Shown piece after piece: positions 24,985-34,748 of a stretch of DNA of 64,000 bases (the stretch's first letter is position 1; each line of letters begins with the position of its first letter). The position numbers and the translations under genes are program-made. The stretch covers positions 129,613-193,612 of the forward strand of contig CAWGRQ010000034.1 in NCBI GenBank assembly GCA_963824985.1. The letters run 5' to 3'. The notes under the pieces were generated by a model. It did no database searches. It was given only the letters and a program-made list of their open reading frames with translations, and had not been told where the DNA came from. This DNA is from JAFNAG01 sp963824985 (lineage in GTDB: Bacteria; Acidobacteriota; UBA6911).

Positions 24985-27720
24985 TCAGACGCCTGGAAAC
25001 AGGAAAAGGCTCCTCCTGCGGATCCCCCCGGCTACAGAGGAAGCCACACAGGTCACATTGATCAGATATGTGACGAGCAGATAGATGCAGAGCTCACGGA
25101 CCGTCAATTTCCGGAGCGAGCTTCCGAGATAAAGTGCGAGGAGGTATCCGAGCAGTCCTGCGCCGAGCACAATCGGCAGGACGGTCGGTCCCGCCCAGAG
25201 ACTCACGAGAACAGCCGCCAGCCATACGTGCGCGACGGGAAAATAGGAGATGAAGAGGTGGATCGGAAACGGTACGCGCTCCAATTTGAGCACGCGCCTA
25301 TAGCGGTGGACACGCGGGCGCGCCTCGGTCGAGAAGTACACTTCGCAGCGGTGCGTGGAAGCCTTCTGGAAGAACCGCCCCCCGTAATAGCCGTATGAGT
25401 ACCACTGCCTGATCAGGCGCCATAGGCCGGGCCGCGCCTCATGCGAGCAGACCGCGTCGTCGGCATAGAACATCTCCCACCCGGCCACCGACGCGCGCCG
25501 GCACAGGTCGGCATCCTCTGCCGCGAATCGAAATTCCTCACCATAGAGACCGACCTGATCGAACACGCTCCGTCGCACCGACAGGTTGCAATTGGGAAAG
25601 AACGGACTCGGAAACCGGGAGCTGGGGCGTGGAAGGTAGCCCGCGTCGTAGTAGTCGGTCAATGTCGGGATCATCATGGGCTAGATCCTTGCCACAATTT
25701 CGCCATAGCGATAGGCCAGGTCGGTTCGCCCGCACCTGAGGTTTTCGATCCTGCCGCCGACCACACCGATGCGGGAATCGCGCAGGAATGCGCTCTCGAC
25801 GGCTGAGAGCCACTTCGCATGCACCACGGCGTCATCGTCGGTAAATGAGATGACGTCACCGCTCGCCGCCGCCACGCCTGCGTTCCTGGCCGCATTGACT
25901 CCGACTTCCGCTTCAAAGACATACCGCACCGGAAAGGGGGCCTGAAATCCGGCAACTGCCTGCCGGGTCTCGTCGCGCGAAGCATTGTCCACAACGATGA
26001 GCTCCTCGGGCGGCCTCTCCAGCGCCAGCATCGAGTTCAGGCATCTCATGAGCTGCATGCATCTGGAACGGGTGACCACGACCACGGAAATGCGCAGGCC
26101 TTGCGCATCCGGCACGGCATTCAGGGACGCCAGCTCTTCGCAAGAAGCGCCCCGGCAGGCCAGGTCAACCAGCACGGTCAGGAACGCCCTCGTCTTGTGG
26201 AAGAAGGCTTCGTCGAATGGGCGCCGGCCGCTGGTTAATGCGGCGAACTCCCCTTCAAGCCGGTCCAGAAACCGGCGGCTCAACGGCGTATTGCCTCTGA
26301 GCCAGGCCACGGCTGCGGATGCCGTATCGAGGATCCGGATCACGCCGGACGCCACGTCCCGGTGTGCGGCCAGGGTCTGAACGGCCGTGAAGATCAGTCT
26401 CAGATAGAGGTCGCGGTTCATCCGGGAGATCTCCGGGCTGCGCACCAGGTCGCTCATCTGCTCAAGGTACGCCGCCATTCGTGCCTCGACGCGCGCCCGC
26501 AATGAATCGTCGGGTCCGTCGCTCCTGCTCACGGTCTCCCGGTGGAACAGATCATCCCCGCCGGCCGGGCTCATCCAGTGATCGAGCAGATCGCTGTACG
26601 CGGAGAAAAAGTACGGGCTGCCGTCGCCGATCATCAAGGGCCCATGACCGGCGAGTCTCTGTCTGGATGCGTCACGCAGTCTGTGAATCTCCGCGAGCCT
26701 CAGCGGCCGGGGCGCGAGGACCAGCAGCGCCGGACGCGCGAAGAATACGCAGTCGAGCGGGCTGAGGGGCAGGCGTCGCCAGGGAACCATAAGGAGGCGC
26801 GTGTCGGCCGGGCATCCGGATCGGATGTGGCGTGCCACACTCTCCAGCTCCTCCGGCACGGGGCCCGCGTCATCGGAGATCTCGCGCGGTACCCTGGGAC
26901 CGGGCACAGGATGCTCCATGCACATCTGCTCAAGCGACAGCGCAATCAGGTGACGAATCAGGGCAAAAGTCTCCTCAGGGTCCGTCACTCCTTTCCGAAA
27001 GCTCGTGTGTCTCTCCGCAAGCAGGCGGTCGATCACGCCGCGCTCAGGTTCTGCCAGATACTCCCGGACTTCCTGGAGAGCGTTCTCACGCGCCTTCCCC
27101 GGCCATGCCGGCGCGCGAAGAATCAAGTGGATCGCGCTCAAATCGCCGGCAGCCTTGTACAGCAGGTAACGCTCCTGTGTCGGTGACAGTCCGCCACCGC
27201 CTGTGAGACAGATCGACTTTTCAAGCCAGTCTCTGAATTTCCACAGGAATGGCGGGTATGCTTCGGACCCTGCCGGGGATTGGATCCCCAGGGTGCCGAT
27301 GATCGGCTTTCCCCACAAGAGACGATGCCGGTAAAAGCGTTCATCGAAGAGGAGGCGGATGAGCGGGTAGTGCGTGTAGTCCCGCGCAAAATCGTCCACG
27401 AAGTAGACGCCTTTCTCATCAGCCGGTCCGAGCATCGGGAAAACCCGTCGCAGGCGGGTGAAGCGATCCCGAATCTCCCCCAGGAGTATTGCGTTGCGGC
27501 GGCCGCGGATAAAAATCTTGAAGTCGATGTCGCTCAGTCCCCAAATCCCGTGACCACGAGCCAGTGAACCGGAGAGGTAGATCGAGCACACGCCCTCGAA
27601 GCGGCGCACGTATGAAACCGACACCCGGATGGCGAGGTGATAGATTTGCCGGTAGATCCAGTCGAAGGGGTGAAACTGCGTCCGAACGGCAAGCGCTATG
27701 AGTGTGGACTTTACCTTCAT
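24985..27720 (-). pseudogene. Nucleotidyltransferase-glycosyltransferase 2 fusion with in-frame amber stop
   Basis: Start ATG 27720. Residues 40-110 hold a Pol-beta-type nucleotidyltransferase motif, YLSGSLARG ... LSDIDFKIF. An alpha-helical region follows to about residue 540, then a GT-A family 2 domain: ISVVVVTRSRCMQLMRCLNS, EELIVVDNASRDETR, GVNAARNAG and ISFTDDDAVVH (DDD metal-binding). At 25681-25683 the frame meets TAG and continues in the same frame three bases later as PMMIPTLTDYYDAGYLP. The rest (NCNLSVRRSVFDQVGLYGEE, EDADLCRRA, then three or four membrane helices) completes the glycosyltransferase. Total about 910 codons. The amber codon could be a mutation or a read error; both flanking parts are otherwise intact. 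Confidence 0.72.
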
Positions 27721-28057
27721 TCCGATCGGCCGGATGGCGTGTCCTCCAGAAAGCCCACCAGCGTCGCATAATTCCGGGGGAGATCCCGGCCCATGACAAA
27801 AGAGAATACCCGCGACCGCCTCACCAGGTTCAGATTGTTACGTAATCTCGACCACAGGATGCCCCACTGTGCCAACAGCCCGCCGGGTCCCTGCTGCATG
27901 ATGAACTCCATGCCCTGGTAAAGTCCTACGCCGATAACCGAGTTCATCATGCAGTGCCGGATCACCGAGCGTTTCGAAACAGGAACGATGCGGGCCTGCC
28001 TCCCGGTCGAGCGCACGCCGAGCAGGATCATGGCGGGCTCGACCTCAGCGGTGCTAT
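27717..28057 (-). pseudogene. Unrecognised gene truncated by repeat family 2
   Basis: The frame ends at 27717, overlapping the ATG of the glycosyltransferase fusion (stop TGA within the start region), so the two are probably one operon. It reads AMILLGVRSTGRQARIVPVS, NSVIGVGLYQGMEFIMQQGP and LRNNLNLVRRSRVFSFVMGR. The upstream end is cut by the 197-bp repeat at 28058; the frame happens to remain open through the repeat to 28301, but that part (MCQKAHPVARF type) is repeat-derived. No family was recognised. Confidence 0.45.
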
Positions 28058-28254
28058 GGATAGGCGGAATAAGCTGCCTCATCCGCGGCGAGGCTTGTGG
28101 ATCCGACCGGCGCCGCACACCGTACGTGTCCTTCCTCAGGTTCTGATATGAAGCAATATGTTGACTACGACGTTGGCACCTCAATTCGAGACGCATTATA
28201 CACCGGAACCGCGCAACCGGATGCGCCTTTTGGCACACCCCTACCTTATTGCAG
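28058..28254. repeat. 197-bp dispersed repeat (family 2), full copy 2
   Basis: From GGATAGGCGGAATAAGCTGC to CCTTATTGCAG, in the same plus orientation as the copies at 9655 and 41603. It separates a minus-strand gene end on the left from a plus-strand gene end on the right, so it marks a breakpoint. Confidence 0.82.
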
Positions 28255-28760
28255 ATTACCGGCAAGGCGCCCATCACGGTGGCGGGGCCGGGCAGGATCA
28301 AAGCGCCGGGGAAAGCTTCCGCATTCTGGATTCATCCGGTCGGGGAAAAACTCCATTTGCACGTCGAAGACGTCACCGCGGCCGCCGAGTTTGTCTTGAT
28401 GCGGTAATGCTCCCCGAGCTGAGATGGCGTCGGACTATCCGCAGTGTCACGCACAATTCATTGTCAATCGGCTCCGCCCCGGCTGAACCGGCTTTTCAAT
28501 ATGACTTTTCTTCCAATTCTCAGGGATGGCAATTCATGGGCTTAAATGATGGCAGTGGATGGACTGCTTTGAACAATTTCATGACAGCAAAAACCCCCTG
28601 GACCGGCATCGACGGCGATAATGGTGCGATCCTTCTGGGACAGGAAGGATTCGTAACTCAAAGTCCAACCGGCAACGCATGGGTACAACGTGCGCGGCAG
28701 TCGCGCTGCCGAAATCTATGCCTGTGTAGATAAGAGTACGGGCGAAGAAGACCCACGGAA
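28255..28760 (+). other. Gene debris: two plus-strand fragments
   Basis: From 28258 to the TAA at 28405-28407 a frame reads TGKAPITVAGPGRIKAPGKA and LHLHVEDVTAAAEFVLMR, plausibly the C-terminus of an exported enzyme cut by the repeat. From about 28470 to 28690 another frame reads FQYDFSSNSQGWQFMGLNDG, GWTALNNFMTAKTPWTG and GAILLGQEGFVTQS, a beta-rich fragment of an extracellular protein. Neither has a start codon or full domain. Confidence 0.35.
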
Positions 28761-28872
28761 TTACCGGAGGACGTGAGACTGATCCCGGGGTAAGATATTG
28801 GAATTGATGCGCTCCCAGGCCATAAAGCCTGGTGCGGCCGATTGGTCGGGAGGAGACAGGCAGGGAGATCCA

Positions 28873-29283
28873 ATGCGACCTGTGTTTCGAAGCATACTTG
28901 CGGTGGTTGCCGGATTTGTGGTGGCGAGCGCCGTCATGATGATCATGGAATCGTTCAATGGCCGCTTCCTGTATCCTGAGTTAGGGAAGATGGCTGAGGG
29001 AATGACGGACCGGGAATCGATCCGCCGCCTTCTCGCTGGCGCTCCGGCCGGCGCCTTCCTGGTTGTACTCCTCGGGTGGGCGATCGGAAGCCTCGCCGGC
29101 GGGTGGGTGGCCGGGCGGATCGGCCGCCGAGCGCCGATTCCCCATGGTTTGATTCTCGGCGGAATCTTGACGCTGGCCGGCATTGCCAACAACCTGATGA
29201 TTCCGCCTCCGCTCTGGTTCTGGTTCGCCAGTCTTCCAGTGTGCCTCCCGGCCGCATACCTGGGCGCCCGGCTCGCGCGGTAG
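28873..29283 (+). CDS. Small membrane protein, unknown function
   Basis: 136 residues from ATG 28873 with AGGAGACAGG upstream. Four hydrophobic segments are visible: SILAVVAGFVVASAVMMIM, GAFLVVLLGWAIGSLAGGWV, GLILGGILTLAGIANNLMI and WFWFASLPVCLPAAYLGARL. A loop after the first (SFNGRFLYPELGKMAEGM) and the glycine-rich GSLAGGWVAGRIGRR turn resemble a group of small uncharacterised inner-membrane proteins. No catalytic motif. Confidence 0.7.
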   Translation: MRPVFRSILAVVAGFVVASAVMMIMESFNGRFLYPELGKMAEGMTDRESIRRLLAGAPAGAFLVVLLGWAIGSLAGGWVAGRIGRRAPIPHGLILGGILTLAGIANNLMIPPPLWFWFASLPVCLPAAYLGARLAR

Positions 29284-29373
29284 GGGCGAGGTACAGTCAC
29301 CGGCATCACCCCTCACTTTTCACCTTACCTTCGGGCATCCGGCAAGGGGACACCGGTGCCTGTCCCTCGTCCC

Positions 29374-30447
29374 TCAGGGAGCCTGGCGACCGCGCAGCTT
29401 CCGATGCACGCCTCCCATCACGTCGCCCGCGGGCAGGAACTTCTTGGGCACCTTCACGACCACCGTGTAGTTAGGATCGACAATCTGGGAAAGATCGGTT
29501 TCCGCGGTCTGCGAGACGAGTTCATAGGCGTCCTGCAGGTCCATCCGATGGATCGAAGCGATCCACCGCACCATGTCGTTGTAGGCGATACGGGCGGCGT
29601 CTTCGAGGGGGCGGTAGCTTCCGGCCGACATGATCGCGTCATCGTCCTCGAAGCGCGGCCCTGACAGGCGGGCGTTCTTGACCAGGTCCACCTTCAGGAT
29701 TACGTTCATTGCCGATTCGACCGCGGTGCCGATAATCTCGCCGGCCCCCTGCACAAGGTGCCCGTCGCCGAACGCCAGGAGAGCACCGGGCACGTTGACC
29801 GGCAGGTACACCGTTGTACCGGCGCGGACCACCCGGCTGTCCAGGTTACCACCGAAAGCCTCTGGGACCACAGTGCTGCGTACTTCTCCCGATGCTGGAG
29901 CAACGCCGATACAGCCCAGGAACGGCTGCATCGGGATGTCCACCGCGTGCCCGCCCTTTAGGGCCTGAAAGCGCACCGTCTTTTTGGACTTGTCAACCCG
30001 GTAGAACCACACCCGCTCTTCCAGAGGCTCGTGCAGCATGGCCGTATAGGCAGTCGGCGTCAGGGCGCCGAATCCCGGGAAACTGCTGCTGACGGCATAG
30101 TCGCGTGCAGGCTCCAGCCCTACGATGTGCACGGCCAGGGCGTCTCCCGGCTCCGCCCCGTCGATGTGGAAGGGGCCGGTCTGCGGATTGTCGTGCCCGG
30201 GCTGCTGGACCTTGGTGGGAATGTCAGTGGGCGATTTTACGGCGCCGTCGTAGCAATCCTCGGTCCAGGTGACCAGGGTGGTGCCGGGCTTCAGGTGCAT
30301 CTTCGCCGGTTGCCCGCCAAAGGTATAGACCAGATCCTCGTGTTTGGGGACATAGGTCACGGTGCCCGGGGTTTGGGGGGTGAGGGCGGCCGCGGCGAAT
30401 GACGGCGCCAGGGCGCAGAAGGTAAGCAGAACCGATTTCCATTTCAT
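29374..30447 (-). CDS. Secreted acetamidase/formamidase family protein
   Basis: 357 residues from ATG 30447 (MKWKSVLLTFCALAPSFAAA, signal peptide). The family fold is visible: PGTTLVTWTEDCYDGAV, the conserved NPQTGPFHIDGAEPGDALAV motif, HAVDIPMQPFLGCIGVAPA, PEAFGGNLDSRVVRAGTTVY and LPVNVPGALLAFGDGHLVQGAGEI (the GDxHxxQGxGE motif). Relatives hydrolyse formamide or acetamide to the acid and ammonia. The signal peptide places this one outside the cytoplasm, as in other members of this subgroup. It is monocistronic; the substrate is unproven. Confidence 0.9.
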   Translation of the reverse strand: MKWKSVLLTFCALAPSFAAAALTPQTPGTVTYVPKHEDLVYTFGGQPAKMHLKPGTTLVTWTEDCYDGAVKSPTDIPTKVQQPGHDNPQTGPFHIDGAEPGDALAVHIVGLEPARDYAVSSSFPGFGALTPTAYTAMLHEPLEERVWFYRVDKSKKTVRFQALKGGHAVDIPMQPFLGCIGVAPASGEVRSTVVPEAFGGNLDSRVVRAGTTVYLPVNVPGALLAFGDGHLVQGAGEIIGTAVESAMNVILKVDLVKNARLSGPRFEDDDAIMSAGSYRPLEDAARIAYNDMVRWIASIHRMDLQDAYELVSQTAETDLSQIVDPNYTVVVKVPKKFLPAGDVMGGVHRKLRGRQAP

Positions 30448-30776
30448 GGCAATTCCCTCCGTGGGACCGATATGACCAGCCAATGGCTGCCATCCTATCA
30501 CACGATGTTCCGGAAATGCCGTTTGGGGATATGAAAGGGAATCCGGTCAGAGAGGGCAAAAAACAATCGCTGTCTCCCGGGAACCCCCTGAGCTCAGGAA
30601 AGCATGATGTCGAAGGCGATGGTACGTTTGGGGACTGGCAAGGGGTGTCAAATGCCCGGCCGTTCTCACGGGCCGAGCCCGCTTTGGCGTTCGAGGTCAC
30701 CGCTCCGCCGCGTCTGGCCATTGCTCCCTTCCACCCGGATTTTGATTCCTTGCCTCCCCGATTTTCCCTTGTGCTT

Positions 30777-30797
30777 CCGGATAGAAGTGCTTATAAG
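30777..30797 (+). promoter_or_regulatory. CCGGATAGAAGTGCTTATAAG motif, promoter candidate
   Basis: It lies 50 bases upstream of the S9 peptidase ATG. The same 21-bp motif with one change recurs at 62723-62743, with a similar pyrimidine-rich stretch before it. TTATAA could serve as a -10 element. Confidence 0.3.
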
Positions 30798-30846
30798 GAG
30801 GATAAGTTCGGAACGAGTCAACCCAACCCATCGATTCGGAGGAGTT

Positions 30847-32850
30847 ATGAAAATGCTCTCTCGTTGTCCAGCTGTGCTTCTTCTGATGGTCGCGACCCTG
30901 TTCGCCGCGGCCGGAACGAAACACATGACCATCGAGGATAGTCTCGCGATCAAGTCCATAGGTGCGCCACAGTGGTCGCCGGACGGCAGGTGGGTAGCCT
31001 ACACTCTTTCCGAGTGGGACAAGGAAAACGACACGCGGGTATCCCACATCTATCTTGCGCCGGCTTCGGGCGGCACGTCGGTGAAACTGACCAACGGCGA
31101 GAAAGGGGAGACGGCACCGCAATGGTCTCCGGACGGCAAATGGATTTCGTTTCTGGCAGACCGCGACAAGGGCAACCAGATCTGGCTGATTTCTCCAACG
31201 GGCGGTGAAGCCGACAAGCTGACGAAAGAAGAGGAAGGAGTGGGCGCCTTTCGCTGGTCGCCGGATTCCAAGCGTATCGTGTTCACCTCGCGGGACGCAT
31301 GGAAGGACAAGGCGGAGCGCGAGAAGAAGAAAAAAGACAGATTTGATGCGATCGTAGTCGACTCCGATTTCAGGTACACGCACTTATGGTCGATCGCGCT
31401 CGAAGGCAGGGAGAAGAAGCGCATCACGGAGGGCCCGTTCACGGTTTCGTCGCCGCAATGGTCTCCCGACGGCAAGCGGATCGCTTACGTGAGCTCGCGC
31501 AACGGCGCGCAGGAGAGCGCGTACACCGACATTTCCGATGATAGCAGCACCGACATTTACGTCGTTTCCTCGGAGGGGGGCAAGCCCCGGCAGCTCACCA
31601 CCAATCCCTCGTCGGATGGCAACCCGCAGTGGTCTCCGGACGGCAAATGGATCGCGTACGTCGCGAACACGGAGCCGAAATCCTGGGCCGCGAAGTCCGA
31701 AATTCTTGTGGTTTCCGCGGAGGGAGGAACTCCGCGCGACCTCACAAAAGATCTGGAAGAGTCTGCAGGCGCAGGTCTCACTTTTTCTCCCGACGGGGAA
31801 AACCTCTATTTTTCGCGCTCGACCGGCGTTTACTCGCACCTTTTCAGCGTACCCACCGCCGGTGGCGCGATTTCCCGGGTGACGAAGGAGAACCGGCAGC
31901 ACGGCCAGTGGGATCTTGCGAACGACGGTACGAAGGTCGCATTCGTAATCAACGATCCGCGTACGCCGCCCGATGTCTGGGTGGTCGTTCTCGCCACAAT
32001 GAAGGAGCAGAAGATCACGGATGCCAACCCGCAATTAAGGGACTTCGCGATCTCGGATACCGAAGTTGTTCGCTGGAAAGGAGCCGACGGCTGGGATATC
32101 GAGGGGGTTCTGACGAAACCGCTCGACTATGTTGCGGGCAAACGGTACCCGATGATTCTTCAGATTCACGGCGGGCCATACGGCGCCTTCAGCGCGAATT
32201 TCAACTCACGCAATCAGATTTTCGCGGCGAACGGGTATGCCATTCTGGAACCCAATCCGAGGGGTTCGACAGGTTACGGCCACAAGTTCACGATTGCGAA
32301 TGTCGCGGACTGGGGCGGGAAAGATTTTCAGGACGATCTGGCTGGTGTCGACGCCATGGTTTCGCGGGGCATCGCGGACCCGGCGAAACTCGTCGTCATG
32401 GGAGGCAGCTACGGCGGCTTTTCCACTTTTTGGGCGATTACGCAGACGGATCGCTTCAAGGCGGCGATTGGGCACGCGGGGATCAGCGACTGGTACAGCT
32501 TCCACGGACAGAGCGACATACCCGGGCTCATGGAGTACGGCTTTGCCGGCTATCCCTGGACCTCGACGGAAATCTACCGCAAGTACTCGCCGATGACGTA
32601 TGTCGACCGCGTCAAGACGCCGATCATGATCACGCATGGGGAGCAGGACCGGCGCGTTCCGATCGCTCAGGCCGAGGAGTACTACCGCGCGCTGCAACGC
32701 CGCGGTCTGGAGGTCGTGTTTGTGCGCTATCCGCGGGAGGGACACGGGATTCAGGAGCCGAACCACCAGATCGATCTCGTCCACCGACAGCTCGAATGGT
32801 TCGACAAGCACCTCGGCATCACGCGGGCCAAACCGCAAATGCAAAACTAG
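30847..32850 (+). CDS. S9 family prolyl-oligopeptidase-like peptidase
   Basis: 667 residues from ATG 30847 (GGAGGAG upstream); the frame is open further back but only this start gives a signal peptide (CPAVLLLMVATLFAAAGT). The N-terminal half is a TolB-like beta-propeller with repeated WSPDGK/R units (at least five). The C-terminal alpha/beta-hydrolase domain has QIHGGPYGAF, the nucleophile elbow VVMGGSYGGFSTFW (Ser), the Asp in HGEQDRRVPIAQAEEYY and the His in YPREGHGIQEPNH. Secreted or periplasmic serine peptidase degrading peptides, probably as dipeptidyl- or acylaminoacyl-peptidase. Confidence 0.94.
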   Translation: MKMLSRCPAVLLLMVATLFAAAGTKHMTIEDSLAIKSIGAPQWSPDGRWVAYTLSEWDKENDTRVSHIYLAPASGGTSVKLTNGEKGETAPQWSPDGKWISFLADRDKGNQIWLISPTGGEADKLTKEEEGVGAFRWSPDSKRIVFTSRDAWKDKAEREKKKKDRFDAIVVDSDFRYTHLWSIALEGREKKRITEGPFTVSSPQWSPDGKRIAYVSSRNGAQESAYTDISDDSSTDIYVVSSEGGKPRQLTTNPSSDGNPQWSPDGKWIAYVANTEPKSWAAKSEILVVSAEGGTPRDLTKDLEESAGAGLTFSPDGENLYFSRSTGVYSHLFSVPTAGGAISRVTKENRQHGQWDLANDGTKVAFVINDPRTPPDVWVVVLATMKEQKITDANPQLRDFAISDTEVVRWKGADGWDIEGVLTKPLDYVAGKRYPMILQIHGGPYGAFSANFNSRNQIFAANGYAILEPNPRGSTGYGHKFTIANVADWGGKDFQDDLAGVDAMVSRGIADPAKLVVMGGSYGGFSTFWAITQTDRFKAAIGHAGISDWYSFHGQSDIPGLMEYGFAGYPWTSTEIYRKYSPMTYVDRVKTPIMITHGEQDRRVPIAQAEEYYRALQRRGLEVVFVRYPREGHGIQEPNHQIDLVHRQLEWFDKHLGITRAKPQMQN

Positions 32851-32923
32851 GAGGAGGAGACGGACCACGCTAATAGCCAGATTCCGGAAGAGTTCAATCT
32901 TGTGGAACCCGAGAAAAAGGGCT

Positions 32924-32947
32924 AGCCGCATTTTTGCGGCTTGTTTT
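32924..32947 (+). terminator. Intrinsic terminator after S9 peptidase
   Basis: AGCCGCATTTTTGCGGCTTG: a six-bp GC stem with a five-base loop, followed by TTGTTTTT, 75 bases after the peptidase stop codon. Confidence 0.75.
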
Positions 32948-33020
32948 TGCGATGTAAGGAAGCCTTTCACTGGGAATCCAGCCAGTCGATTGCGACACTG
33001 GCTGGCGGCTGCCGGAAATA

Positions 33021-33503
33021 ATGCGGTACCGGCCATTCGCAGTCAGGTCCCGGGAAGCTTCCTCAGCAGACTATATCCTGCGGGTTTGCGACAAGACCTC
33101 CACTTGGAAGTTTGAATCCGGGTCGCCCGTCGGCATAACCGAGTACCAGGTGGCCGGAAGCGCCGGCGGCATGGGCCCCAAAAAGGGCGGGGGTGTGAAG
33201 GTGACCCTGTACTTTGAAACGGAAAATTTCCGCCACGTTCGGTCGCAATACCTGCTCAGTGTGCCCGAAACCATGGGGCGCAGGCCGGAAGAATCGTCGC
33301 TCCAATCGAACATTGTCTATCAGCTGGTAGAGATATTCGACAATTTTAAAACGGTTGACGGCCTGACAATGCCTCACACTTAAAGTCTCGACTTCACTGT
33401 CAGGGGAGGGCAGCAAGCCGGTTTTATGGCCGAATGGAATCTCGCAGTCACGCAGGTGCTGCACAATCAAATGCTGGATCGGAAGCATTTCTCCCTCCCG
33501 TGA
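33021..33503 (+). pseudogene. C-terminal remnant of an exported protein with in-frame stop
   Basis: The frame carries WKFESGSPVGITEYQVAGSA, VKVTLYFETENFRHVRSQYL and QLVEIFDNFKTVDGLTMPHT, then meets TAA at 33381-33383. It resumes in the same frame with LDFTVRGGQQAGFMAEWNLA and HNQMLDRKHFSLP, ending at TGA 33501-33503. Continuity of the sequence character across the TAA shows a nonsense change. It resembles exported lipid- or lipoprotein-carrier-like beta proteins (LolA type), which is only a guess. The true N-terminus is missing. Confidence 0.45.
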
Positions 33504-33726
33504 TATTTGGGATGCGGCAGCTTGCTCGGAAGTTGGCGCACCTCCCAGCGGACATCCGAGCCAATCCTACGCAACACGCGCATACACGAGACCGCAAGTC
33601 TCGCTCCGAGTCGCTCGCGCAAGGTCTGCGGATTCGGCTGCCCAGGCCGTAACCGACTTTACTATAATCCGGCAGACTCAGATCGTCCTGGTTGCAGTGT
33701 GCACGGTGCCAGTGAAGGGACTCTCC

Positions 33727-33850
33727 ATGTTCGGCATCAGCATCCTGCATTGCCGGATCACAGAAAAACCCGGCGCAGGTGGAATGGGCGAGGATTGACG
33801 GGCCGAGGATACAAAGCTCGACCGGCAGGTGACCCTCAAGGTGTTGTGTT
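33727..33850 (+). pseudogene. Ser/Thr kinase N-terminal remnant
   Basis: ITEKPGAGGMGED, an in-frame TGA, then RAEDTKLDRQVTLKVL. This is the glycine loop (GAGGMGEVYRAEDT in kinases of this type) and the lysine region of a Hanks-type kinase, with Val-Tyr lost at the stop. Nothing of the rest of the kinase follows. Confidence 0.55.
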
Positions 33851-34145
33851 CCGGTCTCCTGGACGTGTTGTCCGTGTTCCGGAGAAGTGGGCGCAATTTC
33901 TCGTCGCACCAGGATTTCGCGAAACCCCGTAACTTTTTTGCGATTTCCCCGTATTGTGTGCAACCAGAGATTGACGAACAAGAAGCCAGGATCCGGGGAT
34001 CGGGGCGCCGGGCCGCAAAGGCCGGACGATATACAGCTGACCATTGAAGCCGTGTTGTCTACCTGGTTCATTCATAATACGGAGCCAGGACTTGTTCAGG
34101 ATCTTCTCAGGAGCGGCCGGCGCGCCTGCGGCCGCTTGGGGACGC

Positions 34146-34460
34146 ATGACTGAATTTCAAGAGATATACGCACGGTACGCCCGGGATGTCCATCGCTTCG
34201 TTCTGTATCTCTCGGGCGACCCGGCCCTGGCCGAGGACATCACATCCGAGGCTTTCGTTCGGCTGTGGACTTCCGAGGAGAAGATCCGGATGCTGACCGT
34301 GAAGGCGTACCTGTTTGCGATCGCGCGCCATCTCTATATCGACAGCCGCCGGACGACCTCGCGCCGGGCGGAAATCGATCCCGAGCTCCCGGAACCCGGG
34401 GCCAGTCCCGAAATGCGCGCGCACTACAAGGCCGAATTGCGCGAGGTGCTGAAGCTCCTT
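34146..34460 (+). pseudogene. ECF sigma factor truncated by repeat family 2
   Basis: Start ATG 34146 (MTEFQEIYARYARDVHRFVL). Region 2 is visible: LSGDPALAEDITSEAFVRLW, VKAYLFAIARHLYIDSRR. The frame then enters repeat family 2 at 34461 after ELREVLKLL, and region 4 (the -35-binding helix-turn-helix) is lost. The open frame continues to 34631 with repeat-derived and unrelated residues. As it stands it cannot recognise a -35 element. Confidence 0.75.
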
Positions 34461-34533
34461 TCAATTCGAGACGCATTGTACACCGGAACCGCGCAACCGG
34501 ATGCGCCTATTGGCACACCCCTACCTTATTGCA
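34461..34533. repeat. Repeat family 2, 73-bp right-end fragment
   Basis: Matches the last 73 bp of the full copies from TCAATTCGAGACGC onward. It truncates the sigma factor gene. The left-end fragment at 36241 truncates a kinase gene 1.7 kb away. Confidence 0.8.
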
Positions 34534-34748
34534 ACTACCGCTCTTCGCTCGACCTTGGGGCTCGCGCAAAAATAACTTTACATTCTGCGGCAGCGTATTC
34601 AGTCGGAGTTTCTGCCGTAAGAATGGCATAGGAAGTCGGATATTGGCGAGCCTGCCGCCCTTCGGGGCACGAACCCTTAACAATACTCTTGCGCGGGAAT
34701 ATGACATCCTGGGAGTAACGGCTTCACAGCTATTCCCCTCGTCGGTCA

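Noticed and set aside
25681..25683. Amber recoding or suppression in this organism
   Set aside because: Other decayed genes in the window are interrupted by TAA and TGA as well, so stop-codon reassignment is not supported.
27717..28301. 194-codon minus-strand ORF
   Set aside because: The first 80 codons are repeat family 2 and sequence beyond it; the frame is open by chance through the repeat.
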